Below, piece after piece: positions 52,397 through 61,352 of a DNA stretch of 64,000 nucleotides. The DNA is from Streptomyces spinoverrucosus (GTDB lineage: Bacteria; Actinomycetota; Actinomycetes; Streptomycetales; Streptomycetaceae), in the NCBI RefSeq assembly GCF_015712165.1, contig NZ_JADPZX010000001.1, forward strand, positions 7,021,001 to 7,085,000, in the 5' to 3' direction. Positions within the stretch are counted from its first letter, which is position 1, and each line of letters begins with the position of its first letter. Made by a program: the position numbers and the translations under genes. The notes beneath the pieces are model-generated. The model searched no databases and was not told the origin of the DNA. It was given only the letters and a program-made list of their open reading frames with translations.

Positions 52397-53140
52397 TCAG
52401 TACGCGCTGTTGACGTTGTCGATCGAGCCGTAGCGGTCGGCCGCGTAGTTGGCGGCGGCGGTGATGTTGGCGACCGGGTCGTAGATGTTCCAGGAGGTGC
52501 CCGGCACGTGGTACGCCTTGAAGGTCGGCGGGATCACCTGGAGCAGGCCCTTGGACGGGATGCCGTTCTGGGCGTTGATGTCCCAGTTGTTGATGGCGTT
52601 CGGGTTGCCCGAGGACTCCCGCATGATGTTCTTGTGCAGGCCGTGGTAGGAGCCGGGGATGCCCTTGGCCTTCATGATGGACAGCGCCTCGCGGATCCAG
52701 CCGTCGAGGTTGTTGCCGTAGGCCTTCGTCGGGAGGGCCTTCTTCGCGGCGAGCGGCTGGAACGCGATGCGCTCGACGGACCGGCTCGCGGCGGCCTTCG
52801 CCTCACGCCGCTGCTCCGACTTCTTCGCGGCGGCGGCCTCGGCGGCGGCCTTCTGCTTGGCGGCGGCCTCGGCGGCGGCCTTCTTCTTCGCCGCGATGGC
52901 CTCGACCTTCACGCTGGCACCGGCGAGCTGGTCGGTGACGCTGGCCTTGACGTCCTTGACCGGCTCGGCGCTGTACGCGACCTTCGCCGGGGCGGCGGCC
53001 TCGGCGGTGGTGGTCTGCCCGTGCGAGGGCACCGCGGAGATCGCGACGGCGGCGGCGCCGAGCGTGGCGACACCGACGAGGGCGACCTTGCGGTTCTTGG
53101 TCAGGGCGGGACTACGGTCACGAAGGATGTTGTTGAGCAT
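52397..53140 (-). CDS. Secreted lytic transglycosylase (SLT domain)
   Basis: 247 residues. A basic start (MLNNILRDRSPALTKNRKVA) and hydrophobic VALVGVATLGAAAVAISAVP form the signal. A long Ala/Lys-rich helix with AAAEAAAKQKAAAEAAAAKK follows (about 85-125). The SLT domain starts near residue 155: WIREALSIMKAKGIPGSYHG, HKNIMRESSGNPNAINNWDI (catalytic Glu in RESSGNP), PSKGLLQVIPPTFKAYHVPG and ITAAANYAADRYGSIDNV. It cleaves glycan strands of peptidoglycan. AGAGGT precedes the ATG at 53140, and a structured leader (53171-53245) lies just upstream. Confidence 0.93.
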   Translation of the reverse strand: MLNNILRDRSPALTKNRKVALVGVATLGAAAVAISAVPSHGQTTTAEAAAPAKVAYSAEPVKDVKASVTDQLAGASVKVEAIAAKKKAAAEAAAKQKAAAEAAAAKKSEQRREAKAAASRSVERIAFQPLAAKKALPTKAYGNNLDGWIREALSIMKAKGIPGSYHGLHKNIMRESSGNPNAINNWDINAQNGIPSKGLLQVIPPTFKAYHVPGTSWNIYDPVANITAAANYAADRYGSIDNVNSAY

Positions 53141-53170
53141 TTCTGATGGACCTCTTCGAATAGCGCGGAG

Positions 53171-53245
53171 GTCGCTCACGTCCGGCGGGCGTCAGGTACT
53201 TCCCGCACGAACGCCGCGGGCGGAGGACCCGCGGCGCTGAGCGAC
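53171..53245 (-). ncRNA. Structured 5' leader of transglycosylase gene, possible cis-regulatory RNA
   Basis: On the minus strand GTCGCTCA (53245-53238) and TGAGCGAC (53178-53171) can close a multi-branched element. Inside it, GCCGCGGG/CCCGCGGC (53235-53228 with 53220-53213) form an 8-bp hairpin, and GCGGG/CCCGC (53206-53202 with 53189-53185) a second. The element ends 30 bp before the transglycosylase ATG. Actinomycete wall-hydrolase genes often carry c-di-AMP (ydaO) riboswitches. I do not see that class's invariant AGCTAACC-type segments here, so the identity is open. Confidence 0.45.
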
Positions 53246-53438
53246 GGCAGCCATTCTTAGCGGCCGCAAAAAGCAGGGGCAAAGGTGTGACCTACGATCC
53301 CGGGTAGTGGATCAGCCAGGGGCAAATCAGGACAGATCAGAACGTCCTTCCCGTTCGGTACGGGTGTATTTATCTCCTATTGACCTTCGTACGTGACTTG
53401 CGCCCTATGCGCCGCCTCACATCGGTGGCGTAACAGTC

Positions 53439-54557
53439 TCACCGACAGTTGCTTGAGCAATGCCCTACGTGACCGGCTGTCGGGAGGAGGAGATGCACGT
53501 CCCCGAACTCGTGCCACAGGTAGCGGTGGCGCAGCGCCTCCTCGTATCCGCGGTTGATCGCCGCCGAGCCGGCCACCGCCTCCAGCATCAGCAGATGCGA
53601 GGCCTCCGGCTCGTGCAGCCCGGTCAGCAGCCCGTCCACCACCCGCACCCCGCGCTCGGGCGTGACCACGAGGTCCGTCCACCCCTCGGCCGCCCGCACC
53701 ACCCCGTCGGGGCCCACGGCCGACTCCACGGCCCGTACAGCGGTGGTCCCCACCGCGATCACCCTCCCGTCCCCGGCCCGCACCGCGTTGATCAGCCGCG
53801 CCGACGACTCCGGCACCGCGAAGCGCTCCGGATACGGCGGCTCGTGCGCCTCCGCCGAGGCCACCCCGGTGTGCAGAGTGATCGGCGCGAACTGCACACC
53901 CCGGCTCACCAGCTCCGCCACCATCCGATGCGTGAAGGGCCGCGCCGCACTCGGCATCTCCGCGCTGCCCGCACCGTCGGCCGACGGCAGGGCGAACACC
54001 GTCTGGTACACGGAGAGCGGCTGGTCCCGTTCCGTGTAGGAGTAGCGAATGGGCCGCCCGTACTCACCGAGCAGCTCGCGCACCTCCGCCCCGGCCGCCT
54101 GGGCCCACCACAACCGGTCGCCCCTCGTACTCAGCGGTTCCTCCAGCACCAGCCGCCCGTCCCCGGGCAACCGCACCTCGGTCCCCGCCGGACCGCCCGC
54201 ACGCGCGCGCGTGGTGCCCCTCTCGGCCGGCTCCCGCAACTCGACGGCCCACCGCCCGTCGTCGCCGCACGTCGAGAAATGCACCACCACGCGCGCGTAC
54301 CCGATCCACCCGTCCACCGCCGCGGCCAGCGTCGGAGAGGTGTTCACGACCAGCAGATCGCCCGCCCGCAGCAACCGCGGCAGCTCCGCGAACGCATGGT
54401 GCGACACCTCAGTCCCCTGCGACACCAGCAGCCGTACGGCATCCCGGTCCAGCCCCGGCCCGCGCTGCTCGGCCGGCACGCGCGCGGACAGATCCTCCGG
54501 GACCTTCCCCCACTCCCGGACGGGCTCGGCCGGCGTCACCCCGACAGCCGCCGTCAT
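53439..54557 (-). CDS. QueA-like S-adenosylmethionine:tRNA ribosyltransferase-isomerase family protein
   Basis: 372 residues. QueA blocks are LLVSQGTEVSHHAFAELPRL-LLRAGDLLVVNTSPTL at the N-terminus, YGRPIRYSYTERDQPLSVYQ-TVFA, RPFTHRMVAELVSRGVQFAP-ITLHTG, GTTAVRAVESAV and HLLMLEAVAGSAAINRGYEE-ALRHRYLWHEFGD at the C-terminus. QueA makes epoxyqueuosine in tRNA. No queuosine partner gene (tgt) is in the window, and the protein has a longer Ala/Arg-rich N-terminus than E. coli QueA, so its actual product is uncertain. Its ATG overlaps the stop of the SDR gene (ATGA). Confidence 0.88.
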   Translation of the reverse strand: MTAAVGVTPAEPVREWGKVPEDLSARVPAEQRGPGLDRDAVRLLVSQGTEVSHHAFAELPRLLRAGDLLVVNTSPTLAAAVDGWIGYARVVVHFSTCGDDGRWAVELREPAERGTTRARAGGPAGTEVRLPGDGRLVLEEPLSTRGDRLWWAQAAGAEVRELLGEYGRPIRYSYTERDQPLSVYQTVFALPSADGAGSAEMPSAARPFTHRMVAELVSRGVQFAPITLHTGVASAEAHEPPYPERFAVPESSARLINAVRAGDGRVIAVGTTAVRAVESAVGPDGVVRAAEGWTDLVVTPERGVRVVDGLLTGLHEPEASHLLMLEAVAGSAAINRGYEEALRHRYLWHEFGDVHLLLPTAGHVGHCSSNCR

Positions 54558-55252
54558 CGCGCCCCCTCCAGCAGGGCCGGCGCCCCATAGCGGCCGCTCG
54601 CCGGCCACTCGTCCAGCAGCCGCAGGAACGCCGGCACCACACTCGCCGGCTCCGGCCGCGGATCGTCGTCCTCCGGTACGGCCGCCGCATACAGGTCCGT
54701 CGCCATGTCCCCGGGGTCGACCGCCCAGACCCGCAGCTCGGGCTCCTCCGTGGCGAGCACAGCCGCGAGCTGGTCCAGGGCCGCCTTGGACGCCCCGTAG
54801 CCGCCCCACGTCTCGTACGCCTCGGCGGCCGCGTCGGAGCTGACCGTGATCACCGCGGCCCGCCGGGAGGTCCGCAGCAGCGGCATCGCCTCCTGGACCA
54901 GGCCCAGCGCGGCCACCACGTTCACCTCCAGGGCCCGCCGCAGCCCGTCCAGGGGCAGCCGGCCCAGCGGTAGGAGCGGTTCGGCGCCCAGCGCGCTGGC
55001 GTTGCTCACCAGCAGATCGACGCCGCCCAGCTTCCAGGCCGCCGCCACCAGCTGGGCCCGGTGCCCGGCGTCCGTGACGTCCCCGGAGAGGGCTTCCACC
55101 TGGGTGCCGTGCCCCGCGAGCGCGGCCGCCGTCTCCTTCAGCGTCCGCTCGCCCCTGGCGTCCAGCACCAGGTCCCACCCGCGCGCGGCCAGGGCCTCGG
55201 CGAGCGCCCGCCCCAGCCCCTTCGACGCTCCCGTGATGATCGCTACCGGCAT
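54554..55252 (-). CDS. SDR family oxidoreductase
   Basis: 232 residues. TGASKGLGRALAEALAARGW binds NAD(P), LLVSNASALG stands for the NNAG block, VITVSSDAAAEAYETWGGYG-ASKAAL carries Ser, Tyr and Lys, and DPGDMATDLY follows the active site. The C-terminal PASVVPAFLRLLDEWPASGR-YGAPALLEG is unlike common SDRs. It is coupled by an ATGA overlap to the QueA-like gene, suggesting the two act together (inference). Confidence 0.9.
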   Translation of the reverse strand: MPVAIITGASKGLGRALAEALAARGWDLVLDARGERTLKETAAALAGHGTQVEALSGDVTDAGHRAQLVAAAWKLGGVDLLVSNASALGAEPLLPLGRLPLDGLRRALEVNVVAALGLVQEAMPLLRTSRRAAVITVSSDAAAEAYETWGGYGASKAALDQLAAVLATEEPELRVWAVDPGDMATDLYAAAVPEDDDPRPEPASVVPAFLRLLDEWPASGRYGAPALLEGAR

Positions 55253-55465
55253 GACACGTTCCCCTCGTCCTCGACGCCGCTCGGTCGGCGTGCCCTCAAC
55301 GTAGGAACCGGGGACCCCGCCCCGCCTCGGACGCGGGCCGCAAAGCGGCGGGGCCCTTCGACCTAAGCCAGCGAGCCACGACCTCAGCCCTAGGCCCAGC
55401 GGCCTAGGCGGCTGCCGTCACCGGTCCGATCCGCGCTGTCACACCCCGCCGGTAGCGTTGACGTC

Positions 55466-56635
55466 ATGAGTCAAGGTCCCCGGTCCGGCCTCGCCGCGGT
55501 GAGTTCCGCGCTGCTGGCCATGAGCAGGCATCTCGAGGTGCGTGACGTCCTCAAGACGATCGTCGCCTCGGCCCGCGAGCTGCTCGACGCGCAGTACGCC
55601 GCGCTGGGCGTTCCGGACGACCACGGCGGCTTCGCGCAGTTCGTGGTCGACGGGGTCAGCGACGAACAGTGGAAGAAGATCGGCCCGCTGCCCCGCCAGC
55701 ACGGCATCCTCGCCGCGATGCTCCAGGACGCGAAGCCCCAGCGCCTGGCCGACGTGCGCACGGACCCACGCTTCGAGGGCTGGCCCTCCGCCCACCCCGA
55801 CCTCGCCGACTTCCTGGGCCTGCCCATCCGCGACGGCGACGAGGTGATAGGCGCCCTGTTCCTCGCCAACAAGCTGCGTTCCGTGGAGGGACACCCCCCG
55901 TGCCCCGAGCCGGAAGGCGCCTGCGGCTTCACCGCCGACGACGAGGAACTGCTGTCCATCCTCGCCCAGCACGCCGCGATCGCCCTCACCAACGCCCGCC
56001 TGTACGAACGCAGCCGCGAGCTCACCATCGCCGAGGAGCGCTCCCGCCTGGCCCACGAGCTGCACGACGCGGTCAGCCAGAAGCTCTTCTCCCTGCGCCT
56101 GACCGCCCAGGCCGCCACCGCCCTCATCGACCGCGACCCGGCCCGCGCCAAGGGCGAACTGCAGCAGGTGGCCACGCTCGCCGCCGAGGCCGTCGACGAA
56201 CTGCGCGCCGCCGTCGTCGAGTTGCGCCCCGCGGCCCTCGACGAGGACGGCCTCGTGGCCACCCTGCGCACCCAGGCGCAGGTCCTCGACCGCGCCCACA
56301 CCGCGCGCGTGACATTCGCCGCCCACGGCGTGCGCGCGCTGCCCGCCGCCCAGGAGGAGGCCCTGCTGCGTGTCGCCCAGGAGGCCCTGCACAACGCCCT
56401 GCGGCACTCCGGCGCCGACCGGGTCGACGTGACCCTGGCCAGGCACGGCAGCGGCGCCGTCCTGCGCGTCACGGACGACGGCGGCGGCTTCGACCCGCGC
56501 GCGATACGCCGTGCCGGACGCCACCTCGGCCTGGTCTCCATGCGGGACCGGGCGGGCGGCGTGGGTGGCACGCTCACCGTGGAGTCGGCGCCCGGCAAGG
56601 GCACCACGATCGAGATGGAGGTCCCCGGTGGCTGA
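55466..56635 (+). CDS. GAF-domain sensor histidine kinase (NarL-partner type)
   Basis: 389 residues, no membrane helix. GAF domain at about 25-180 (LDAQYAALGVPDDHGGFAQF, DFLGLPIRDGDEVIGALFLA). HisKA_3 dimerisation domain: IAEERSRLAHELHDAVSQKL, with His in HELHD. HATPase_c: ALLRVAQEALHNALRHSGAD (N box), VLRVTDDGGGFDP (G1), GRHLGLVSMRDRAGGVGGTL (G2). A Cys in EGACGF and others could sense redox or gas. The following response regulator overlaps its 3' end by 8 bp. From memory it resembles S. coelicolor SCO1802, two genes from chpE. Confidence 0.95.
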   Translation: MSQGPRSGLAAVSSALLAMSRHLEVRDVLKTIVASARELLDAQYAALGVPDDHGGFAQFVVDGVSDEQWKKIGPLPRQHGILAAMLQDAKPQRLADVRTDPRFEGWPSAHPDLADFLGLPIRDGDEVIGALFLANKLRSVEGHPPCPEPEGACGFTADDEELLSILAQHAAIALTNARLYERSRELTIAEERSRLAHELHDAVSQKLFSLRLTAQAATALIDRDPARAKGELQQVATLAAEAVDELRAAVVELRPAALDEDGLVATLRTQAQVLDRAHTARVTFAAHGVRALPAAQEEALLRVAQEALHNALRHSGADRVDVTLARHGSGAVLRVTDDGGGFDPRAIRRAGRHLGLVSMRDRAGGVGGTLTVESAPGKGTTIEMEVPGG

Positions 56636-57269
56636 CGCAATCAGGGTGCTGCTCGTCGACGACCACCAGGTGGTCCGCCGCGGCCTGCGCACCTTCCTCG
56701 AAGTACAGGACGACATCGAGGTCGTGGGCGAGGCCGCCGACGGCGCCGAGGGCGTCGCCCGCGCCGAGGAACTGAGGCCCGACATCGTCCTGATGGACGT
56801 CAAGATGCCCGGCATGGACGGCGTCGAGGCACTGCGCAGACTCCGCGAGCTGGGCAACCCCGCGCGCGTGCTGATCGTGACCAGCTTCACCGAGCAGCGC
56901 ACGGTCGTCCCGGCCCTGCGCGCCGGCGCCGCCGGGTACGTCTACAAGGACGTCGACCCCGACGCGCTTGCCGGCGCCATCCGCTCGGTGCACGCCGGGC
57001 ACATCCTGCTCCAACCCGAGGTGGCGGGCGCCCTGTTGTCGCAGGAGGAGGCCAACTCCGGCCAGGGAAGGGCCGGTTCGCTCACCGAGCGGGAACGCGA
57101 GGTGCTCGGTCTGATAGCGGACGGCCGCTCCAACCGCGAGATCGCCCGCGCACTGGTCCTCTCCGAGAAGACCGTCAAGACCCACGTCTCGAACATCCTG
57201 ATGAAACTCGACCTGGCGGACCGCACGCAGGCCGCCCTGTGGGCCGTACGCCATGGCGTGACTGGTTGA
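56628..57269 (+). CDS. NarL/FixJ family response regulator
   Basis: 213 residues. Receiver domain: RVLLVDDHQVVRRGLRTFLE (acid pair), phospho-Asp in PDIVLMDVKMPGMDGVEALR, Thr/Ser switch in RVLIVTSFTEQRTVVPALRA, Lys in GYVYKDVDPDALAGAI. LuxR-type HTH: LTEREREVLGLIADGRSNRE then IARALVLSEKTVKTHVSNIL. It starts at a GTG overlapping the kinase gene. The chaplin chpE lies 170 bp downstream on the same strand. Confidence 0.96.
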   Translation: MADAIRVLLVDDHQVVRRGLRTFLEVQDDIEVVGEAADGAEGVARAEELRPDIVLMDVKMPGMDGVEALRRLRELGNPARVLIVTSFTEQRTVVPALRAGAAGYVYKDVDPDALAGAIRSVHAGHILLQPEVAGALLSQEEANSGQGRAGSLTEREREVLGLIADGRSNREIARALVLSEKTVKTHVSNILMKLDLADRTQAALWAVRHGVTG

Positions 57270-57286
57270 AACAGGCCGAAAAGCAC

Positions 57287-57312
57287 TCCGTACGGCAATA
57301 CGGAAGGTTCCG
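57287..57312 (+). promoter_or_regulatory. Nested inverted repeats between response regulator and chpE
   Basis: TCCGTA-N6-TACGGA (57287-57304) overlaps the perfect palindrome CGGAAGGTTCCG (57301-57312). They lie 18 bp after the regulator stop and about 130 bp before chpE. They may be a terminator-like hairpin or binding sites for a developmental regulator. Confidence 0.4.
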
Positions 57313-57439
57313 CTCCGAGCTGAGATTCATACCGTCGTGGGAATGTCCCCCGGATGGCGCATCCTCCGCGTGGCTCCAGCGTTCTTCAGTGCGTGCTACG
57401 GCGAGTGGCCGTGGCAATCGCATCAGAAGGGCTTACGAA

Positions 57440-57685
57440 GTGAAGAACCTGAAGAAGGCAGCGGCCGTGACGATGGTGGCCGGTGGTCTGGTGGCCGCCG
57501 GTGCCGGTATGGCCTCCGCCACCGACGGATCGCACGCCACCGGCAAGGCCGAGCACTCGCCGGGTGTCATCTCGGGCAACCTCGTCCAGGCCCCGGTGCA
57601 CGTTCCGGTGAACGCCGTCGGCAACAGCGTGAACGTCGTCGGTGTGCTGAACCCGGCCTTCGGCAACCTCGGCATCAACCACTGA
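57440..57685 (+). CDS. chpE: Chaplin ChpE
   Basis: 81 residues, a short secreted chaplin. Signal peptide: KNLKKAAAVTMVAGGLVAAG ending AGMASA. The mature part TDGSHATGKAEHSPGVISGN has a single chaplin domain, SPGVISGNLVQAPVHVPVNA-VGNSVNVVGVLNPAFGNLGI. Unlike most chaplins it lacks the two cysteines, which is the hallmark of ChpE. No sortase signal. Chaplins self-assemble into amyloid fibrils at the air interface so that aerial hyphae can emerge; ChpE and ChpC are essential in S. coelicolor. AGAAGGG precedes the GTG start. Confidence 0.97.
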   Translation: MKNLKKAAAVTMVAGGLVAAGAGMASATDGSHATGKAEHSPGVISGNLVQAPVHVPVNAVGNSVNVVGVLNPAFGNLGINH

Positions 57686-57773
57686 GCTCCGCTGTGTCGG
57701 CCGTCGGCCCGGACCGCGTGGGCAAGCTCCCGACCCACGTCCCCCACGACTGACGCCGACCGGCCGCCGCAGG

Positions 57774-57803
57774 GGCCCCGCGAGTGAGGACGACTCGCGG
57801 GCC
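57774..57803 (+). terminator. Hairpin terminator after chpE
   Basis: GGCCCCGCGAGT and ACTCGCGGGCC pair with one bulged C and a 7-nt loop, 89 bp beyond the chpE stop. Confidence 0.7.
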
Positions 57804-57885
57804 TCTTCACTGGGGAGGCCGCGGTCTGGGGCGGAGCCCCCGGCCCACGCCCACACCAACGCCGCTCACCGAGGCGACGGACGCC

Positions 57886-58668
57886 TCACCGCCGCTCCCG
57901 CTCCTCCACCATTGAGTTGTACGCCGCGACCTGCGCCCGCCGAGCCGTCCGCTCCACCGGCCGCAGCACCTCCGCCCGGGCCGCCATCTCCGAGGCGCTC
58001 ACCGCACCCCCGTGACCGTTCTCGTACGCCACCGAGATCAGCAACCCGACCCGCTGTGCCAGCTCCAGCACTCGCACCGCCCGCCCCGGATACCCCGGCG
58101 CCAGCACCTCCCGCCCCCGCTCGGCCCGCCCCCGGTACGCGTCGATCGCCGCCTCGGCCACCGGCCCCGACCCGGCCACGTCCAGCCGGGTCAGCACCTG
58201 GGTCGCCTCCCTGAGCGCCTCCGCCAGCTCCCGCTCCGCCTCCCCGAGCGAGGGCACATCGGCCGGCGGCGCCTCCCGCACCGGCAGACAGTGCCACACG
58301 ACCTCGACATGTACATCGCCGTCCGGCCCGGCCTCGTACACCTCGGGAACCAGCCCCAGCGCACCCCCGTGGCAGATCACCGCCTCCTCGGCCTCCAGCG
58401 CCCGCGCATTGAACTCCGGCGGCCCGCTCAGCCCCAGCGGATGCCCCGGCGCCGGCAGCGCGACCCGCAGTCCGCTCACCCCGAGCGCCCGCAGCCGCCC
58501 GAGCGCGAGCGTGAGTCCGACGGCCGCCGGCTCACCCGGCAGCCCCTCCACCCGGTGCACGGCGTCCTCACCGACGATGGCGAGCACGGCGTCGTCCGGC
58601 GAGACAAGTCCGGCAAGAAGGGCATTTCCCCAAGCGGCAAGGCGTCCTGAGCGTGGTTCCGAGAGCAT
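57886..58668 (-). CDS. Conserved hypothetical protein
   Basis: 260 residues, no signal peptide and no membrane helix. MLSEPRSGRLAAWGNALLAG and AVLAIVGEDAVHRVEGLPGE open it. LRVALPAPGHPLGLSGPPEF-NARALEAEEAVI and HVEVVWHCLPVREAPP form the conserved middle, and the C-terminal half is helical (LEEAERELAEALREATQVL-like, VLELAQRVGLLISVAYENGH). From memory, this is a Streptomyces-conserved gene at the same place beside chpE and an ABC ATPase. Function unknown. Confidence 0.85.
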   Translation of the reverse strand: MLSEPRSGRLAAWGNALLAGLVSPDDAVLAIVGEDAVHRVEGLPGEPAAVGLTLALGRLRALGVSGLRVALPAPGHPLGLSGPPEFNARALEAEEAVICHGGALGLVPEVYEAGPDGDVHVEVVWHCLPVREAPPADVPSLGEAERELAEALREATQVLTRLDVAGSGPVAEAAIDAYRGRAERGREVLAPGYPGRAVRVLELAQRVGLLISVAYENGHGGAVSASEMAARAEVLRPVERTARRAQVAAYNSMVEERERR

Positions 58669-58819
58669 GCTCCCACCCTAAGTACCGGGCCGAGGGAATG
58701 GACCGGCCGACCGGTGGCGTAGATTTCGTTGAGGGCTGCGCCCACCGGCGCGGCGGACCGAGCCACAGGCGTACGCGACAGCCGAGACCGGCCACACTGC
58801 AAGGGGAGACAACGCGCTC

Positions 58820-59611
<792 letters not shown>

Positions 59612-59705
59612 GCCGGTGAAGTCCCCGCGAAGACACGGGTAAGAAGCCCCTCCCAAACCAGATCGCGCCCTGTCCGCGCACCTTCCGCGGTCCTACCATG
59701 ACCGT

Positions 59706-60137
59706 GTGGAAATCGACGCGTGGGTATGGTGGTTGATCGCGGCGGCCGGGCTCGGCATCGGACTCGTCATCACCGCGATGCCCGAACTCGGCATGCTCGC
59801 GGTGGGCGCCGTCGCGGCCTCGGCGACCGCCGGCCTCTTCGGCGGTGACGCCGTCTTCCAGGTCGTGGTCTTCGCCGTCGTCTCCACCGCCCTGATCGCG
59901 GTGGTACGCCCCATCGCCAACCGGCACCGCGCCCAACGACCCCAACTCGCCACCGGCGTCGAGGCGCTGAAGGGCAGACAAGCCGTCGTACTGGAACGCG
60001 TCGACAACTCGGGCGGACGCATCAAACTCGCCGGCGAGGTCTGGTCGGCCCGCGCCCTCGACACCGACAGCGTCTACGAAGCGGGTCAGGAAGTCGATGT
60101 CGTGGACATCGAAGGAGCCACGGCGATCGTCATGTGA
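59706..60137 (+). CDS. NfeD-like membrane protein
   Basis: 143 residues. Three membrane segments (WVWWLIAAAGLGIGLVITAM, LAVGAVAASATAGLFGGDAV, VVVFAVVSTALIAVVRPIAN) lead to a C-terminal OB-fold: GKQAVVLERVDNSGGRIKLA-type GRQAVVLERVDN, then GEVWSARALDTDSVYEAGQE and VDVVDIEGATAIV. Short NfeD proteins pair with an SPFH/stomatin partner encoded next door, as here (60300). The GTG start at 59706 follows the -10-like TACCAT at 59694-59699 and could be leaderless. Confidence 0.93.
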   Translation: MEIDAWVWWLIAAAGLGIGLVITAMPELGMLAVGAVAASATAGLFGGDAVFQVVVFAVVSTALIAVVRPIANRHRAQRPQLATGVEALKGRQAVVLERVDNSGGRIKLAGEVWSARALDTDSVYEAGQEVDVVDIEGATAIVM

Positions 60138-60299
60138 CCCCGCACCCACGCAAGGTGGCCGAACACCGCACCTGCCGAGCGACGGTCTGTCAGACTCGAC
60201 CAGCAAGATCTTCAACAACCATAAGATCTGCATCAACAGGACCCGCCGAGAGCGGATCCACCGAACGCGCCGAGGCGGAGAAGGGTACGGGGAACGACC

Positions 60300-61247
60300 A
60301 TGGAACCGGTCATCATCGTCCTGATCATTCTGGTGGTGTTGGTCTTCATCGCCCTGATCAAGACGATCCAGGTCATCCCACAGGCCAGCGCCGCCATCGT
60401 GGAGCGCTTCGGCCGCTACACGCGGACACTGAACGCGGGCCTCAACATCGTAGTCCCGTTCATCGACACCATCCGCAACCGCATCGACCTGCGCGAACAG
60501 GTCGTCCCGTTCCCGCCCCAGCCGGTGATCACCCAGGACAACCTGGTCGTCAACATCGACACGGTCATCTACTACCAGGTCACCGACGCGCGGGCCGCGA
60601 CCTACGAAGTCGCCAGCTACATCCAGGCCATCGAGCAGCTGACGGTCACCACCCTGCGCAACATCATCGGCGGCATGGACCTGGAGCGCACCCTCACCTC
60701 CCGCGAGGAGATCAACGCGGCCCTGCGCGGCGTACTCGACGAGGCCACCGGCAAGTGGGGCATCCGCGTCAACCGCGTCGAACTCAAGGCGATCGAACCG
60801 CCCACCTCCATCCAGGACTCGATGGAGAAGCAGATGCGCGCCGACCGCGACAAGCGCGCCGCGATCCTCCAGGCCGAAGGTGTCCGGCAGTCCGAGATCC
60901 TGCGCGCCGAAGGTGAGAAGCAGTCCCAGATCCTGCGCGCCGAAGGTGAGGCCAAGGCCGCCGCGCTGCGCGCCGAGGGCGAGGCCCAGGCCGTCCGTAC
61001 GGTCTTCGAGGCCATCCACGCCGGCGACCCGGACCAGAAACTGCTCAGCTACCAGTACCTCCAGATGCTCCCGAAGATCGCCGAAGGCGACGCCAACAAG
61101 CTCTGGATCGTCCCCAGCGAGATCGGCGACGCCCTCAAGGGCCTCTCCGGCGCCATGGGCAACTTCGCCCCGAAGGCCGGGGGTTCGGGCTCAACGGGCA
61201 ACGGCGGCACGGGCACAGAGCGCCGAGAGAAGCCGAGCATCGACTAG
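60300..61247 (+). CDS. SPFH/Band 7 (stomatin/slipin-like) protein
   Basis: 315 residues. N-terminal membrane hairpin VIIVLIILVVLVFIALIKTI, then SPFH domain: QASAAIVERFGRYTRTLNAG, VVPFIDTIRNRIDLREQVVP, DNLVVNIDTVIYYQVTDARA. The coiled coil includes three similar Ala/Glu units (ILQAEGVRQSEILRAEGEKQ, SQILRAEGEAKAAALRAEGE), then YLQMLPKIAEGDANKLWIVP. The tail is Gly/Ser-rich. Such proteins assemble membrane rafts with NfeD partners. GGGGAACG precedes the ATG. Confidence 0.95.
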   Translation: MEPVIIVLIILVVLVFIALIKTIQVIPQASAAIVERFGRYTRTLNAGLNIVVPFIDTIRNRIDLREQVVPFPPQPVITQDNLVVNIDTVIYYQVTDARAATYEVASYIQAIEQLTVTTLRNIIGGMDLERTLTSREEINAALRGVLDEATGKWGIRVNRVELKAIEPPTSIQDSMEKQMRADRDKRAAILQAEGVRQSEILRAEGEKQSQILRAEGEAKAAALRAEGEAQAVRTVFEAIHAGDPDQKLLSYQYLQMLPKIAEGDANKLWIVPSEIGDALKGLSGAMGNFAPKAGGSGSTGNGGTGTERREKPSID

Positions 61248-61259
61248 GGCGCGTCTCTA

Positions 61260-61308
61260 CGCAGGTCAGCCCCCGCGCCCTTGCTTTTCAGGGGCGCGGG
61301 GACCTGCG
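61260..61308 (+). terminator. Hairpin terminator after SPFH gene
   Basis: CGCAGGTC...CCCGCGCCC pairs with GGCGCGGG...GACCTGCG, a long stem with small internal bulges and a TTGCTTTTCA loop, starting 13 bp after the stop. Confidence 0.85.
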
Positions 61309-61352
61309 CGAACAACCACAACCAACCCGCAGCCGACGAACTACCGCCGCCC

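Noticed and set aside
53171..53245. Known c-di-AMP (ydaO) riboswitch
   Set aside because: The folding context fits, but the invariant core segments are not seen, so the class name is withheld.
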